From Dichetophora obliterata (taxonomy: Eukaryota; Arthropoda; Insecta; Diptera; Sciomyzidae), in assembly GCA_963920525.1 (NCBI GenBank), contig OY986436.1:80073630-80137629 (forward strand): a stretch of DNA of 64,000 nucleotides, written 5' to 3'. The notes beneath the pieces were generated by a model that saw only the letters and a program-made list of their open reading frames with translations, ran no database searches and had not been told where the DNA came from. Position 1 is the stretch's first letter, and each line of letters opens with the position of its first letter. This document shows, piece by piece, positions 34,579 to 46,929 of this stretch. Both the position numbers and the translations under genes were made by a program.

Positions 34579-35689
34579 CCCAAGTAACAATATTAGCCAT
34601 ATATTCATTCTTGCAGAGCTTATAGTGCTATCTTATATAGCAGCAAGCTTCAACTATAGCTTTAGTCGCGCTACTAAAGCTCTTGCAGAGAATATATAAG
34701 GCTACTTTCTTGAGTTTAAAAGCACTATTTTTACTTCATATGAGGAGTAGAAGTAGCTGTAAACTTTTAAAAGAGTCCCTGTCAAACCCAAATAAGAGCT
34801 CTTGCAAAGCTCTTTTTTATTATTCGTTTAAGTATGTATGTGTTAAAAATAAACTCAATAAATATATAAAATTTGACAAGTGTTTGTGATGATAAGAATG
34901 ATAAATAAATTAAAGAAATAATAAAGTGATTATTATATCAGACTCATGTTCGTGTATTCGTTATATGCTGCGAATTTTGGTGCACTTTTGAATTTATCGG
35001 AAACGTGAATGTAGTACTTCGAAAAACTACAACGGGCTTAACAAATAATTAAAATTAAGAAGTGTTAATTATTTAAAAATAGTTGGAAAATTTTTAACAT
35101 TCTTTAAGATCAACTAAAAATGATTTAAGTACTTTATTCTTAAATATATGTATCATAGAAATCATCAATTTCGTTTTAAATATTATTGTAAACACTAATA
35201 TTTAGCTTGCTTCAACTCCGAAGATTTTCTATTTTTTATAAGATCGCCATTTTTTTCAAAGAAGCTCTTTATCACATTTTTTAGTCACTTGATATTCCCA
35301 AAAAATTTATTGCATTAATTTACAGTATTTTATATCTATTCGCTTTAAAAATGCAATACAAAAATACACATTAAAGCAAATATTATACTCAATCTACGAG
35401 TTTTAAAACTGCTGTATAGTAATTTTTATTACTTTAAAAGATCCTTTACAGAGCAAGTAGTAAATTTTAGAGTTCTGCTCTTTTGCAGATTTGATAAAAT
35501 CCTTTACAGAGCTGTATAAAGTATTAAAGCTCAAAATGGTAAAAAAAATCATATTTAGAGCATTTTCTTTAAAATTAAAAGCAACTAGCAGCAAACAAAG
35601 CTGCGGTAAAGCTTTAACCGCATATTATACACCTATAGAACACTTTTAGGACTCACTCGCACCTAGTTGCTCCAACAATGTTACTTGGG
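34579..35689. mobile_element. 1.1-kb TIR element with CCCAAGTAACA termini
   Basis: The left end CCCAAGTAACAATATTAG and right end CAACAATGTTACTTGGG are inverted repeats. Subterminal regions are rich in GCAGAGCT/AGCTCTTGCA and AAAGCTC motifs in both orientations, as in hAT-like or foldback elements. Short frames inside are not convincing. Confidence 0.65.
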
Positions 35690-35928
35690 GTGGTTTTGTG
35701 CGCTCTTTTAATCTACCTGAGATATTTGATTGAATTACCGCTTACACGTGATTTTTCTGACTGATGGCCATGGCAAGCATTTATTACTACTTTCCTACTT
35801 TCCTACTTTTTTGTGATGTTGAGTCGATCTGTGTGCATCTAAGTGTTACCACATATTTTAGTTATTTGTTAATTTAATTTTAATGGACTGTGATAATGAA
35901 AACATTGTTGATCTTTTGGGATTGAAAC

Positions 35929-36333
35929 CAGTGATGTGCGGCGTAGACAAATTCATGTCAACAAAACTATTGTCGACAATGTCGTGTAGACAATTGCTTT
36001 TAACGACGTGTAGATTATTAATGTAACAGGCTGCATGTTTATTGTGATATTTAATTAAATTGAGTCAAAGTTCGGAGTATTCCTTATTTTTACGCCTTCT
36101 GAGCATTGCTTTTGTTTGATTAATTGTAAAATTTGTTAGTTTGTGTTAATTAAATGACTTTTCAAAAGAATTTAAGAATCAGCATAATGTAAATAGAACT
36201 TGCATTTTCGCAGTGTTGCATTTTGTTGACATTGTTAACACAATTCTCGACATTGTCTACATTGTCAACAAATTCTACATTATCGACACCAAAATGTCGA
36301 CAATTAAAGACGACGCGTCGAGGAACATCACTG
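35929..36333. mobile_element. Non-autonomous hAT element with 8-bp duplication
   Basis: ATTGAAAC is duplicated exactly at 35921-35928 and 36334-36341. The termini are CAGTGATGTGCG and the complement of CGAGGAACATCACTG, a hAT-like CA(G)TGATG end. Subterminal DNA is full of TTGTCGACAATGTC-like palindromic motifs in both orientations. Length 405 bp, no transposase. It interrupts a short open frame that would otherwise run from ATG 35883 for about 50 codons. Confidence 0.88.
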
Positions 36334-36511
36334 ATTGAAACTGATGACTCTGGCAAATCGATATGACGGAAATTTAAGACACGATAAAAGTACTTTAATG
36401 CTAAATTTACTACCTTACAAATTATTTGCTACTAGGCAGTAGACAAGTAAAAGTTTGCAACCGTTTGACTGATTGATGCAGATATTAGGCTCAATGAAAA
36501 ATTTGACTGAT

Positions 36512-36536
36512 ACCATGAGTAGTAGTAGTAGTAGTA
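36512..36536. repeat. (AGT)n microsatellite
   Basis: Six to seven consecutive AGT units (gagtagtagtagtagtag). No gene context. Confidence 0.9.
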
Positions 36537-36649
36537 ATTTATTGAGTCTTTGAACAACGATATTACAATGAACTTAGTAAACAATATTTGATGATATTTT
36601 AGTGGCTGTAAAAGTATGGCCAGCATGAATAATATAATTATCAATACAA

Positions 36650-37530
36650 TTAAAACAACGAACGCCTCATGGCTAACATTTACTTATAGACTAGCTTTAC
36701 TCTTGCTCGAACGAGTATTTTAAACGTTTGCTTTGGACTAGTGTCCCTTTTATATACAATCATAAAATTTTACATGAGAAAGACTGAGACAACGACATGA
36801 ATGCGCTACAATGAAAAACATGTATGCGCCACTAAGCCTAATTTATACAAACAAAAGTCATTTCTGCACTGTTGCGATTGCATGGATTAATATTGAACAG
36901 TATATGAAAATACAAATTTGTGACGTTTTTAATAATTGATGAATACATTTACATGTATCTAAAAATTTTTAGATATCGTATGAGATAACATACTAATAAT
37001 ATATATGCGTTTGTTAACAAAGGTAAAACAAGGTTGCTACGACCCCCTTTTTTTTTAATTATAAACTTAATTTTAGTTATTTACAACAATAGCGCAATTT
37101 CGAGAGATTAAAAAGGGGTTAATGTTACAAAAAAAATATGATTTGAAATTAATGTATATGTTATTATAATACTGGCCATATATAATTTAGTTATATATTA
37201 AATATTACCTATTAAATATGAAACGTTCAAATATATGATTTAAAACAATGCATTGCTTTAGATTTAATCTTTAGTAACTTTAACATTAATTATTAAAATA
37301 AAGTTTCCTTAGCTTTAATTTGTTTCTTGTCAGAAATAAGTCATTTTTAAGTATAATACATTTAATTCATGTTAAAAACAATAGATCATAACATATAAAG
37401 GGATCAGCCATATATATTTGAAACAGTGAAGAAAATTAAATTAATAAAGAAAAGGTGCAAGTTCTGTCCACCAAACAGAGTTTCAAAACTGAATAGCGAC
37501 ACAAAATAGCGATGAAAAATAATGATTTTT
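36650..37530. other. AT-rich DNA, possibly LINE 3' region
   Basis: No domain-bearing frame is present. By position it would be the 3' end or flank of the minus-strand LINE that continues from 37534-37768, but I found no poly-A or tandem tail that fixes the end. Confidence 0.4.
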
Positions 37531-38271
37531 AAATTAGCCTCTATTATGGCCCGCTGTGGCTTTTAGGAAATAAGGCAAGGGAGAACCATCCAAGCCAGCC
37601 TCTAGATCTTCCAGGACTATCCCTATAGGGGATTGGTAGTAATGAGCCAGCCAAGAAACCTCCGACTGTGTGCTGTAAATCTCTTTTATTACCTCGTTCT
37701 CAGAATTCATCATACTATTAATAAATTTTTTTATTAATGCTGTAGCGTAAATAATAATTTGTATGACGTAGGGATGTGCAACTGTCAGCAAAAGTCGACT
37801 TCGACTTTTTCAACCGTTGAAAATGTAAAAGTCGACTCTTCGACTTTTTGAACCTTTAGCAGTCGACTTTTCGACTTTTTTCGACTTTTTTTAAAATTTT
37901 TTGTACCGCCTTTGTAATGCAGTTATGAAGCAAATTATTTAATATGAAAAATGTGTTTTATTGTTAAAAAATAAACAAAAACATGGTACTTCAGTAAATA
38001 AATAAAATAAAAAAAACAAAATATTGCAACTTTGGTTCTTACATAGATAATCAGACTTATTAATAATTTTCCCCGGGTAATCGGAAAAGGGAGAGTTAAT
38101 TTTCAAGATAATGTTTAAGAACATTTTGCAAATTTTTAATTCAAATTTCTTCATCAACCGTCAATATTCATTAATGCAAAAAATGTGATGTCTCTATCTG
38201 CTATCTTACAAATGAAAACTCACTTTTCCGATTCCCTAGGTAAAATTATTCATAACTGGGCTGAATATCAA

Positions 38272-38455
38272 GCCCTAACCGCCGAATTAACGTAAGCGTT
38301 ATTAACCAACTTTTACAAATTTAATTTAATTTACAGTTTAACTTAGAGATGTCAAATTTTGGGAGTTGACGACTTTGTTGTCGTACTATCGTTTGCCATT
38401 TAAAAATTAACTGCGATAAAATTACGCTTATATACGTTAATTCGGCGCTTAGGGC
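38272..38455. mobile_element. 184-bp MITE inside the hAT element
   Basis: The left end GCCCTAACCGCCGAATTAAC and the complement of the right end (GCCCTAAGCGCCGAATTAAC) differ at one position; arms extend through ACGTA. It sits just 3' of the hATC coding region. Confidence 0.75.
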
Positions 38456-39249
38456 TCGAAATGTTTGAGCACAAGTGAATGGACAATTAAGGAAACCACA
38501 TGTCTTCACCAACTGAACATAGAAAAACCAACATGTTAAGATGGTCTGGCAAAAGCCTGTTTCGCAATTGGTTCGCTATTAGACCAGCATGAGAAAATAA
38601 CCTTTCGGATGGCACCGAAGTTGCAACAATTGATAAATATTTTTTTGCAACGGCCCAAACAAAAGGAAATTCAGTTTGCATGCCTTTTCAGACAACAAAC
38701 GGATTTTTATTAAGTTTTCGATCAGCAGCTGGGCGAGCCAGATAAATACGCAGTTGAGTGGGCATCCCTTCAATTTCATCAGTTGTGGTGTTCATGTTTG
38801 TTCTAACCACCTCATCCTAAAAACATAATATGTCACTGTTATCGGATTCTTGATTATTAGATGTTGATGCCGCTATCACAACTTCTTCATTTGAAATTCT
38901 CTCTTGTCTCATCTCGGCATTCACAAGATCACCTAAATGGGCGGGGGGGGGGGTAATATTTGCAGTTATTATTTATATACTGCTGCTTACCAAGGTGACA
39001 GATTGCTTGGGAACACTCACGGATATTTTGAAATGCGTGCTTTTTGAACCTAGGATCTAGAAGTGTTGAAGAAGCGTATGGTCTTACCAATTCAATATTG
39101 TAAAATTTTTTTGTGATTTCAATGGCAAGCACTCGTTTTAAATTCTTGCCAATTTGACTTATAGCAGAACATTCCTCTGTTTTCTATAATAAAAAATTAA
39201 TCGATTTGAGCGCAGTTAGAATATTGTGAATATAAATTTGTATTTACAG

Positions 39250-39641
39250 CCCTATTCTGGCAAAGTAATAATTGTTACCCAGAATTTTTATATTTCTATG
39301 TGTTTGTTTTAATATTTCTTTTTTTTTCAAAACAAAATTTGGAGCTCAAAAAACTAAATTTTCTATCTGAAAACAGTAGTGGAATTCCCAAAAATTTAAC
39401 GATAATAACCGTTGTCGTTATCGGTCATTGTGCGTGCCACGTACATAGAAAATGACAGTATTCGCTAACTAACTATATCGAAAATCATCGTTAACGCGTT
39501 TGGGAGTTCCACTACAGGTGACAATTTTGATCAAAATTTATTATTTTTGAGCTTCAAATTTTGTTTTAAAAAAAACATTACAACAAACACATCTAAATAT
39601 CAAAAATACTGGGTAAGAATTGCTACTTTGCCAGAATAGGG
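39250..39641. mobile_element. MITE with ~120-bp arms, in a hAT intron, with a nested MITE
   Basis: The inverted arms begin CCCTATTCTGGCAAAGTA and run about 120 bp through AAAACAAAATTTGGAGCTCA. Within the centre, 39376-39515 has ends GTAGTGGAATTCCCAAA and TTTGGGAGTTCCACTAC, a second, 140-bp MITE. The pair lies in an intron of the hAT transposase, between a GTGAGC donor near 39682 and a TATAG acceptor near 39183. The phrase CCCTATTCTGG also occurs at 12527. Confidence 0.8.
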
Positions 39642-40796
39642 ATGTACGCCAATGATTTGGTTTTAAGGAGTTAAAGCTCACCTTTTTTAATCCAATAACT
39701 AGTGGAATGCACTTACTAAGAGTAACATATTTCTCAGCGCTAACCTCAAGAGTTGCTTGATAAAGTGGCTTCAGAATGTCTCTGACTTCTGTCAAGGTAC
39801 AAAGCTCCTTGCCTGTGAGCATGTTTGGTGGTTTTGCTCTACAACCTCTATCTCTATGAATTTGAAGAATAATTCTTCCAACAAAATCAGCTAGTAAAAT
39901 GAACCGTTCCACCATATCATAACAAGAATTCCATCTTGTCTTCACCTCTTGTATAAGTTTAAGATGGGAGCCGGATTGTTCTTTTTGAAGTTCCTTTAGC
40001 ATATTGGAAGCTACCTCGCTACAGCGAAAAAATTTTACAATGTGTTTTAATTTGCGCAGAAGTTCTCTTAATGGTGACGTATTAATGGCCTCGGTTTCCT
40101 CATCTTCATCCTCTTCGTATGGTATAGTTTCTGTCTTAGATGACGTTGAAGTTGTATTTATCTCGATAATAGTTTGTCCAATGTTATTTAAAGCATGCGC
40201 GAAACATGAAATGTGTTTGTTATCACCAAACTCTTGCTTCACAGCCCCCTTAATATTTGCGCCACCGTCAGTAATAAATGCTGAAATTTTCTCATTTGAA
40301 ATTAACCACTCCTCACATATTGCTCTCAGTTTAAGTCTTAAATTTTCAATAGTTTTCCTTTCCTCCATTTTGTAGGTGCCAAGTTCAACGGACTTAATAT
40401 CATAATCTTTAAAAAATATTAAATATTGTTTTATAAATTTGAATAAAGTCATTATGATGTGAAGTGGTGAAAGTAAATTTTAAGCCCATAACTTAGAGAC
40501 AATGAACTTAGAGACAAATACTGATTACAGTATTTGTTCAAGAACTGTATTAGCAAAATTTCAAGCTGCCACGCCCATCCTTTTGGTCGCTAGATTAAGT
40601 CGCTAGACACATATAAGTATCGTTAACAAGCGAAAATGCTCACAGTCAACGTTGGGTTGAAGGGGTTAATATAAAGTTTTTATTTAAAATATATCAAAAC
40701 AATAAACCTTCTTGAGGAAATACATGCACTTTTATTATTTTCAGGAAGTTTTTGATCATCGCCTTTTAGTTGGAATTTTGAATAAAAATTAAAATT

Positions 40797-40918
40797 TTTT
40801 TGTATATTTCGTCAATATCCTGTCGACAAGTTCAGTGGATTTACTTTAATGTTGGGAAGATTTTTTTAAAGTAAATCCACTGAACTTGTCAACAGGATAT
40901 TGACGAAATGTACAAAAA
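40797..40918. repeat. Palindrome: 53-bp arms, 16-bp loop
   Basis: The left arm (40797-40849) and right arm (40866-40918) are complementary except for two positions. The arm contains CGTCAATATCCTGTC and AAGTTCAGTGGATTTAC. A transcript would form a long hairpin. It may be a tiny foldback insertion within the hAT element. Confidence 0.85.
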
Positions 40919-41047
40919 TAAATTTGGGAAAATTGCAATTAAAAGTGTTGGTTAAAAACCTATTGAAATAATAATTTAAACAATCACGTATACCCACCTC
41001 TTATTGTTACTCAGTTTTGGGATTGGGAACTCTGCATTTCGCATCAA

Positions 41048-41871
41048 TATACATTAATGCGCCTCACGAAAAAAATTTTCGGCACAAATGCTCAAAATAA
41101 TCTTTTGTTTATGTTATGATGATAGCCATGATGAATGGGCTGGAATGGTTTGAAATAACCTCTATAAATCGAGTTTTTTTTAACCACCATATTGGCTTGC
41201 GTAATAGTTGTAAAAAAATGTCAGAAATTACAGCCCAGAAAAAGCTCTTCCAATCTGCATCAAAAATTCAAATTTTTTATTAGGATTAAAGATAATGCTT
41301 GCATTTTTTTATTAAGATTTAAGATAATGCTTGCATTTTTTTAATTTATTTTCACTAATATTCAAAAAACTTCATTACCTCTAATGCAATCCTCCCATTC
41401 AAGATATTGTTAGAAAGATTTTGAGTACTCGCATTGATTCCTAGTCAGAATTGCTTAAATTGATATATATATATATATACTATATGTGTACTAAAATATT
41501 AATTATAACATAAACACCTATTGAAAAAATATTGCAAGAAATTAAAAAAATAAAATAAAAGTAATGAAAATATTTGAATTTTGAAAGTTTTTGTATGGAA
41601 ATAAAATACAAATAATATCAAAAATGTTCATGAAAAACAGCGTAATATTTAATCCGATTGCGAACATTTAGAACTTTTTGATGCAGAAGAAGTTTTTCCG
41701 ACATATAATTTCCTATATGAATTTCCTATAGGCTATTTCAAACTATTCCAGCTCACGGATGGCTACCGCTAGAGACGAAATTTGGGGAATCATCATAATA
41801 TAAACGAAAGATTATTTTGAGCATTTGTGGCGAAGAATTTTTTTCTATGGAACGTGAGACACCTTAATATA
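41048..41871. mobile_element. 0.8-kb foldback element inside the hAT element
   Basis: The inverted ends share CACAAATGCTCAAAATAATC, followed by TTTATGTTATGATGAT on the left and a near-identical complement on the right; arms are about 110 bp. A second inner pair (GGCTGGAATGGTTTGAAATA and its complement at about 41735) extends the fold. It separates the first and second catalytic parts of the transposase. Confidence 0.75.
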
Positions 41872-42985
41872 CGATAAATACATAATAAAATTATGCTTTG
41901 CCTTTTAAATAATGAGTTGTGACTCCAACATAACTTGGCATAGTATGCATATGCGTCCATATATCAGCCGTAAGGCACACTGAATCAGCTGCTTTGATTT
42001 CAATTTTGATTTTTACTGCAAGTTCCTTATATTTCTGCATCATGTGAGTAGTTAAACTATTCTCAGCAGGTGGATGATAGAGTGGTTGAAGTATTTTTGT
42101 GAACATTCTAAAACCTTTTTTTTTCTGGTGTACTTAGGGGAAGATTATCCACAGCAATCATGTACATCAGGGCATTGGTCACCTGTTGTTCTCGACATCC
42201 TTTGGCGGTTTAAAAAAATTTAATTTAATATAATATTTTACCTTATATTACTTTACCTTTAAATGCTGAAATGTTATTAATGCATTGATCAAGGGATCCA
42301 CTGACTTCTTTTTTGTTTGGTTCACCTGCTGATCGCTTATTAGCTACCAAAATGTTGTGGGCAGCTTTCAAATGGCCGGCAAGCGTCGTCGTGCTATTAT
42401 TAAGTTTTAATTCTTTCTTGCACTTTTTACAAATCACTTTGCTACTCTTTGTAGCTTTATCGAAATATTGCCAAACACCGCTGGGGGCCATACAAAAAAT
42501 TTTCTTGCAAATTAATTATGATTTCTTAAGAACCCGCGGAAAAATGTATAATTGCAGTTTTACATCAATGGTTGACACCTATGATGCACATACTTTGCCA
42601 AGAGTCACATGAATACTTATGCTCTTTCGCTCACTCCATATAAAACCTGTGGCGAAGCAGCATTGTTTCAGATGATACGCAATTGCTTTGTCACACTTCC
42701 ACTTACAGTCTTTTTTTATTTTGCCGACCACTATTTTACATTTATCAAATCAAGAGTTGCCAACGCAGCTTTATTTGTTGTTAAACAGCTATTTCGTGTA
42801 TTAGCTTAGAGAAAACAGTTCTCAGATTAGCGTAACTAAAACCTTTTCGTATAAAATGAAAAAAGTCGAAAGTAAAAGTCGACTTTCGACTTTTTTCAAT
42901 ATCAGAAAGTCGATTGCCAAAAGTCGAAAATTATCAAGCAAAAGTCGACTTTCGACTTATTTCGACTTCGACTTGCACATCCCTA

Positions 42986-43699
42986 GTATGACGTTAGCCT
43001 CTTTATATACTCTTTCATTGGAATACCTTTTATTCTTAAAAGGAACTGAATTACCGTCGATTATAATTGATAGCTCACGGCTTTCTTTAACTGTACCAAC
43101 TCTTCCTTTGCCACTAACATTTCTGAAACAAATACAGTCTGTTTTGGTATTATTAATTTTAATACCCCATTTTTTATAGAAGGTAACTATCAAATTGACA
43201 TGTGTTTCAAGTTTCCTGATCGCATTCAGGGGGAAGTCATCACTGGCATATACAGGGACACTGGCATATATGTGGAGATCGACCTATTACTGTCTGTATT
43301 AACATGAGGGAAATCATGCATAAATATATTAAAGAGATGGGTCCCTAAAACTGGCCCCTGAGCCACTCCCGACATTGAGTCACAGACATCCGAGCTAGAT
43401 TCTTGAATCTTTACACAGAACCTTCTATCGGTCAAGAAGCTGTCTAAGAGGTGATAAACCTGCGCCGGAAAATCCAATTAAATTATTTTAAAGAGTAGTC
43501 CCTCCCTCCAGACACTATCGAACGCTTTCTCCACTTCGAGCGAACAGGCCAGAGTACAATTCCTGTCTCTCAACCCAACTGTGACGTCATTATGGACTTT
43601 TAGCAGAGCATGGAGAGTGGAATGCTTTTCCTTGAATCCAAACTGATGATCTGGGATGTACTCAAATGGGATGACCTCTATCGACTTTAACTTGGCCAA
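42986..43699 (-). pseudogene. LINE reverse transcriptase, C-terminal half
   Basis: Minus-strand frames give HQFGFKEKHSTLHALLKVHND and VEKAFDSVWREGLLFKI (palm, first Asp), SGVAQGPVLGTHLFNIFMHD (motif B region) and WGIKINNTKTDCICFRNVSG (thumb). Frame changes separate the pieces, and the YADD motif is not preserved in the clear. The polymerase copies LINE RNA at the nicked target. Confidence 0.75.
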
Positions 43700-44494
43700 G
43701 ATGACTCTTTCAAAAACTTTACCTACATTTGATAGAAGGGATATTGGGCGAAAGTTGCGAAGTGAAAAATTGTTTGGTTTTTTCAGTATAGGCAGGATTC
43801 TCGCTTTTTTCCATAATAGAGGGAAGTAGCCGTTATTAATACAGTTATTAAAAATAATAGTGAGGAATTTAATAGCAAGGAGAGAAATTTTTTCAGAACA
43901 AAGTTACTGATCAAGTCTGGTCCACTCGACTTTTTGGCTTTAAGGTTATGAACAATGTTTAAAATTTCTGACTGTGATGTGAAAATGTTTAATGTAAGGT
44001 TATGAACAATGTTTAAAATTTCTGACTGTGATGTGAAATGCGGTTGATAGTGGTGACACCGCAGAATTACTCTCATTGAAAAAGAAAATATGCTGTGCTT
44101 TGAGCAATCTAGTGGCCTGCACAGCCTGCTTAACCTCTTTCACTAGTCTGGGATCAAAGGTAGGCACCTTCTCCTGGAAGGATTTGGTAAAAAACTTCTC
44201 AAATTCTTTAACAATTTTTTTGTTCATCAGTGACCAACTCACCATCAACCGCAACCTTCTCGCAGCCGAATTTTTTCTTTTTTCCTTTTATTTTAAAAAC
44301 CTCTTTGAATGCCTTTGGGCCAGGGACTATTCCCTTAAGTTTCAATCTAAACTGTGAACAGTCTTTCAATGTCCTTTGGGAGGTTGGTATATTTCTTAAA
44401 TTAAGCTGTGACCCTTTCTGAGTGGCTATATAGGGTGTCTAAAAGAATATTATTAAATTTTTCAATAAAGGAATCTATTTCACCATTCCTTAGA

Positions 44495-45288
44495 TTAGTT
44501 GACTGGCGGAAAATTTAAAAATAAACCATAATCAAGGTCCTCTCCAAAAACCTCCCAATTAGTATTTTTAAAAGATTTATTAGAATTATAATCCATATTT
44601 GGAGTTACTACAGACTCAAGGTTAATGATTAGCAAAACAGGGAAGTGATCCGAAAAAGTTGGCAAGGTCAGTAGCGAAAAATTATTCACTAGCAGATTAG
44701 TTAAGTGTGATGAAATAAGGAATTGATATAGAAAAGATGAGCTTCTAGGGAATGAAGGAGACGGTGGAGCTATATTGATAATGGATGGGAAATACAAACT
44801 TTGCCACTTTTCAAGGGATTTCCCGTTTAAGTTATAGCAACTATCGCCCCACTTTGGGCTTCTGGCGTTCAAATCACCCCCGATAATCACCCCATCAAAA
44901 CCCAGTGCAGTATTTTCAACTTTAATAAGGTCCTCCAGAAGAGACTCATAATTCAAATTAGTCTGAACATAGATAGAACCAACCAAAATATTTTTGAGGA
45001 GACCTCCTGTTCTAACTTTAATTGCAAGAAATAGCCCAGGAAAATTGAGATTTGGAATACTAATTTTCTCGTATTTAATATTTTCCTGACTGCAATTGCA
45101 ACGCCCTGTTGTTGGTCATTCCTCAGAAGATGATAATCTTCAAAATAGACTTTGTGTCTATTATTAAGGTGGGTTTCCTGAAGCAAGGATATGTCACAGT
45201 TATTGGCTTTTAGCATTTTTTGCAATTCGATCCTTCTACTGCCCTCTACCAAAGAAGCAATGTTGAATGTTAAGAATCTCATCGTCAT
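44495..45288 (-). pseudogene. LINE AP-like endonuclease
   Basis: Minus-strand frames start MRFLTFNIASLVEGSRR and contain LLQETHLN (catalytic Glu), IIGGDLNARSPKWGD (Asp-x-Asn) and TFSDHFPVLLI (SDH motif), the hallmarks of the APE-type nicking domain of Jockey-like LINEs. A frameshift near 44960-44985 divides it in two. The linker toward the reverse transcriptase (44254-43783) has further breaks and a ~60-bp direct duplication (AACAATGTTTAAAATTTCTG at 43950 and 44009). Confidence 0.8.
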
Positions 45289-45689
45289 CAGTTATCGTTT
45301 AACAGAACTTGATTTAGCAAATCTAAGTATGCCATTCTCTTCTCTTGAATCGATGAGGACTTATTAACATTCCTCATGAAACCTTTAATTTTACCCAATA
45401 ATCCTTGGACACTTACTCCAAATAAGTCTTTAGATAAATTAAAAAAATTAGTCAATACATTATTTTTGGCCCTACTTGCACTCTGTGGAATCGAAGAGGG
45501 ACCATCCTGCACCTTAAAGTGGCTGGCATAAGATACAGTAAGAGGTGGAGGCGCTTTTGTTGCATAAAGAATTTCCTCCGTTTTACGTTTAGAAGCTTCT
45601 TTAATCTTCTGCAGATTTTTTTTCTATATTTAGAATACTCTTTGAAACTTTCGCAGCCACGATAATTTGCAGGTCACCCCACACAAAAC

Positions 45690-46706
45690 GGCTTCAGACC
45701 AGACTCTTTAGTAGTGCTACATTCACCTGGAGAATGACCTTTGTTGCATTTGACACACTTTCATTGAATCAAACCAGCCCTCCCCTTGGCCTTTCCCATT
45801 GAACTTCAGTATTAAAGAGAAACTTTACTTTAAGAATTTCTGTTGGTAATTTACCTGGGGGCAGGCTTACCAAAAATAGATCATATTTTATTTTTTCGTT
45901 CTGAGAACGATTCTTTCTTCACTTCACTTTCCTCCCAAGCAGACTAGAGGCCTCTCAAAATTAACTTTACGTTCCGATCTTCTTTGGCTGTAAATGAATA
46001 CGCCTGAATGCCCGGGCTATCCCGGAGTCTCTCAAGCAGAGCTCGATGGATCTCCCTATCCTCAACGAAAATCTTACTCCTGGCCCCTGAGTCAACAACT
46101 TTGAAATTTACCTTTTTATTTCTAAGCTCTTTAACGAGTTGCCTCACATCAATATTCTTTAAAAAGATAGGTGGACAGAACTTACGCCTTTTTAATTGGT
46201 TGATCCTTACATTTAGCTTGGTGACTCCACCATTGTCTGTAACTTTTCCTGCCTGTTCGTCAGCTGCAGCCGAACTCGTTTGGCTCCGAGTAACTGGTTC
46301 CTTAACCATCTCCCTGTTGCCGCCTTTTTGCTTGAATGTCACGTCGTTGAAGATAGCAAAGCGATTATCTTCTTTTTTTTTGCAGGTGCCTTCAGGTTTC
46401 TAGGGATCCACTCCTTGAAATAGAGAGCCGGGACCTCTTGAGCACTTTATGCCAATCATCCTCTACTGCTTCGGCAATTTCCATGCTGTCAGACATCAAA
46501 TTATCTGCGTTGCCTTCACTAGCAACAGAATTATCTTGAACACGGTTGTGTTCTGCAATTTTCTTTTTTGGCGTAGCACGGTTCGATAGTGCCACCAGTT
46601 GAAGCGCCGCCTCGGTTTTTCGCGGACTGTTCCCATATGCCGGATTCATCGGCTTCATATTGGCATATACCTTCTTTGCCAACTTCCTTCTTTTAATGTT
46701 CATCAC
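45690..46706 (-). pseudogene. LINE ORF1 (gag-like) with PRE/C2HC-type domain
   Basis: Minus-strand frames run 46706-46392 (Lys-rich start, then acidic) and 46342-45944, which contains CPPIFLKNIDVRQLVKELRN and IHRALLERLRDSPGIQAYSF. This matches the domain found before zinc knuckles in Jockey-type ORF1 proteins. A zinc knuckle, CVKCNKGHSPGEC, follows near 45750 on minus after a frameshift. The protein would package LINE RNA. Confidence 0.75.
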
Positions 46707-46929
46707 ATTATTTTGAGAAGGGATGGCAGACCTCAGCAGCTAGAACGCTCTTCAGCGGCGCCAGACCGCACCTCTGTACTCGCCACTAGTCTTTGGCAGA
46801 ATTCCAGCAACTATACAGCAAACGACAGTCAAAAATTGCTTAATTATTTAGCACGCAGCAGATCCAGTTAAATTGAGTGTTAAGTTAAATTGAGTGTTGA
46901 TTGTGTATATAACCCCAAAATGGCGGCAA

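Larger units (their letters stand above)
38487..42491 (-). pseudogene. hAT transposase (BED finger, RNase H-like core, hATC)
   Basis: Minus-strand pieces in order: 42491-42257 encodes a BED zinc finger (VWQYFDK, CKKCKKEL, HLKAAH); 42220-41890 has ALMYMIAVDNLPLS and SVCLTADIWTH (first catalytic Asp region); 40452-39690 has AFITDGGANIKGAV (second Asp region), CFAHALNNI and TRWNSCYDM; 39182-38985 has LLDPRFKKHAFQ; 38930-38487 has the dimerisation motif KKYLSIVATSVPSERLFSHA and RNRL. Introns with GTAAAG, GTGAGC and GTAAGC donors separate some pieces. A one-base frameshift lies in an A-run near 42115-42125, and in-frame stops occur near 38690 and 38820, so this copy cannot make full-length transposase. 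Confidence 0.85.
37769..42985 (-). mobile_element. hAT transposon, ZBED type, 5.2 kb
   Basis: The termini are TAGGGATGTGCAA and TTGCACATCCCTA, flanked by perfect duplications GTATGACG (37761-37768 and 42986-42993). Both ends carry dense subterminal repeats of AAAAGTCGACTTTCGAC, typical binding arrays for a hAT transposase. The transposase is on minus and is broken. The body also contains later insertions at 38272-38455, 39250-39641 and 41048-41871 and a long palindrome at 40797-40918. Confidence 0.9.
37534..46735 (-). mobile_element. Jockey-like LINE, interrupted by a hAT element
   Basis: On minus, the order is ORF1 (46706-45690), endonuclease (45288-44495), linker (44300-43783) and reverse transcriptase (43699-42986), then, after the 37769-42985 insertion, 78 more codons (37768-37534). 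The codon frame is preserved exactly across the 8-bp duplication, so the hAT entered an ORF that was then open at this point. Many other frameshifts and stops exist. The 5' end lies near 46735-46930; the 3' end is not resolved. Confidence 0.75.

Noticed and set aside
42957..43193. LGMCKSKSK end of the LINE frame as genuine LINE sequence
   Set aside because: These residues are encoded by the hAT terminal repeat after the junction at 42986.
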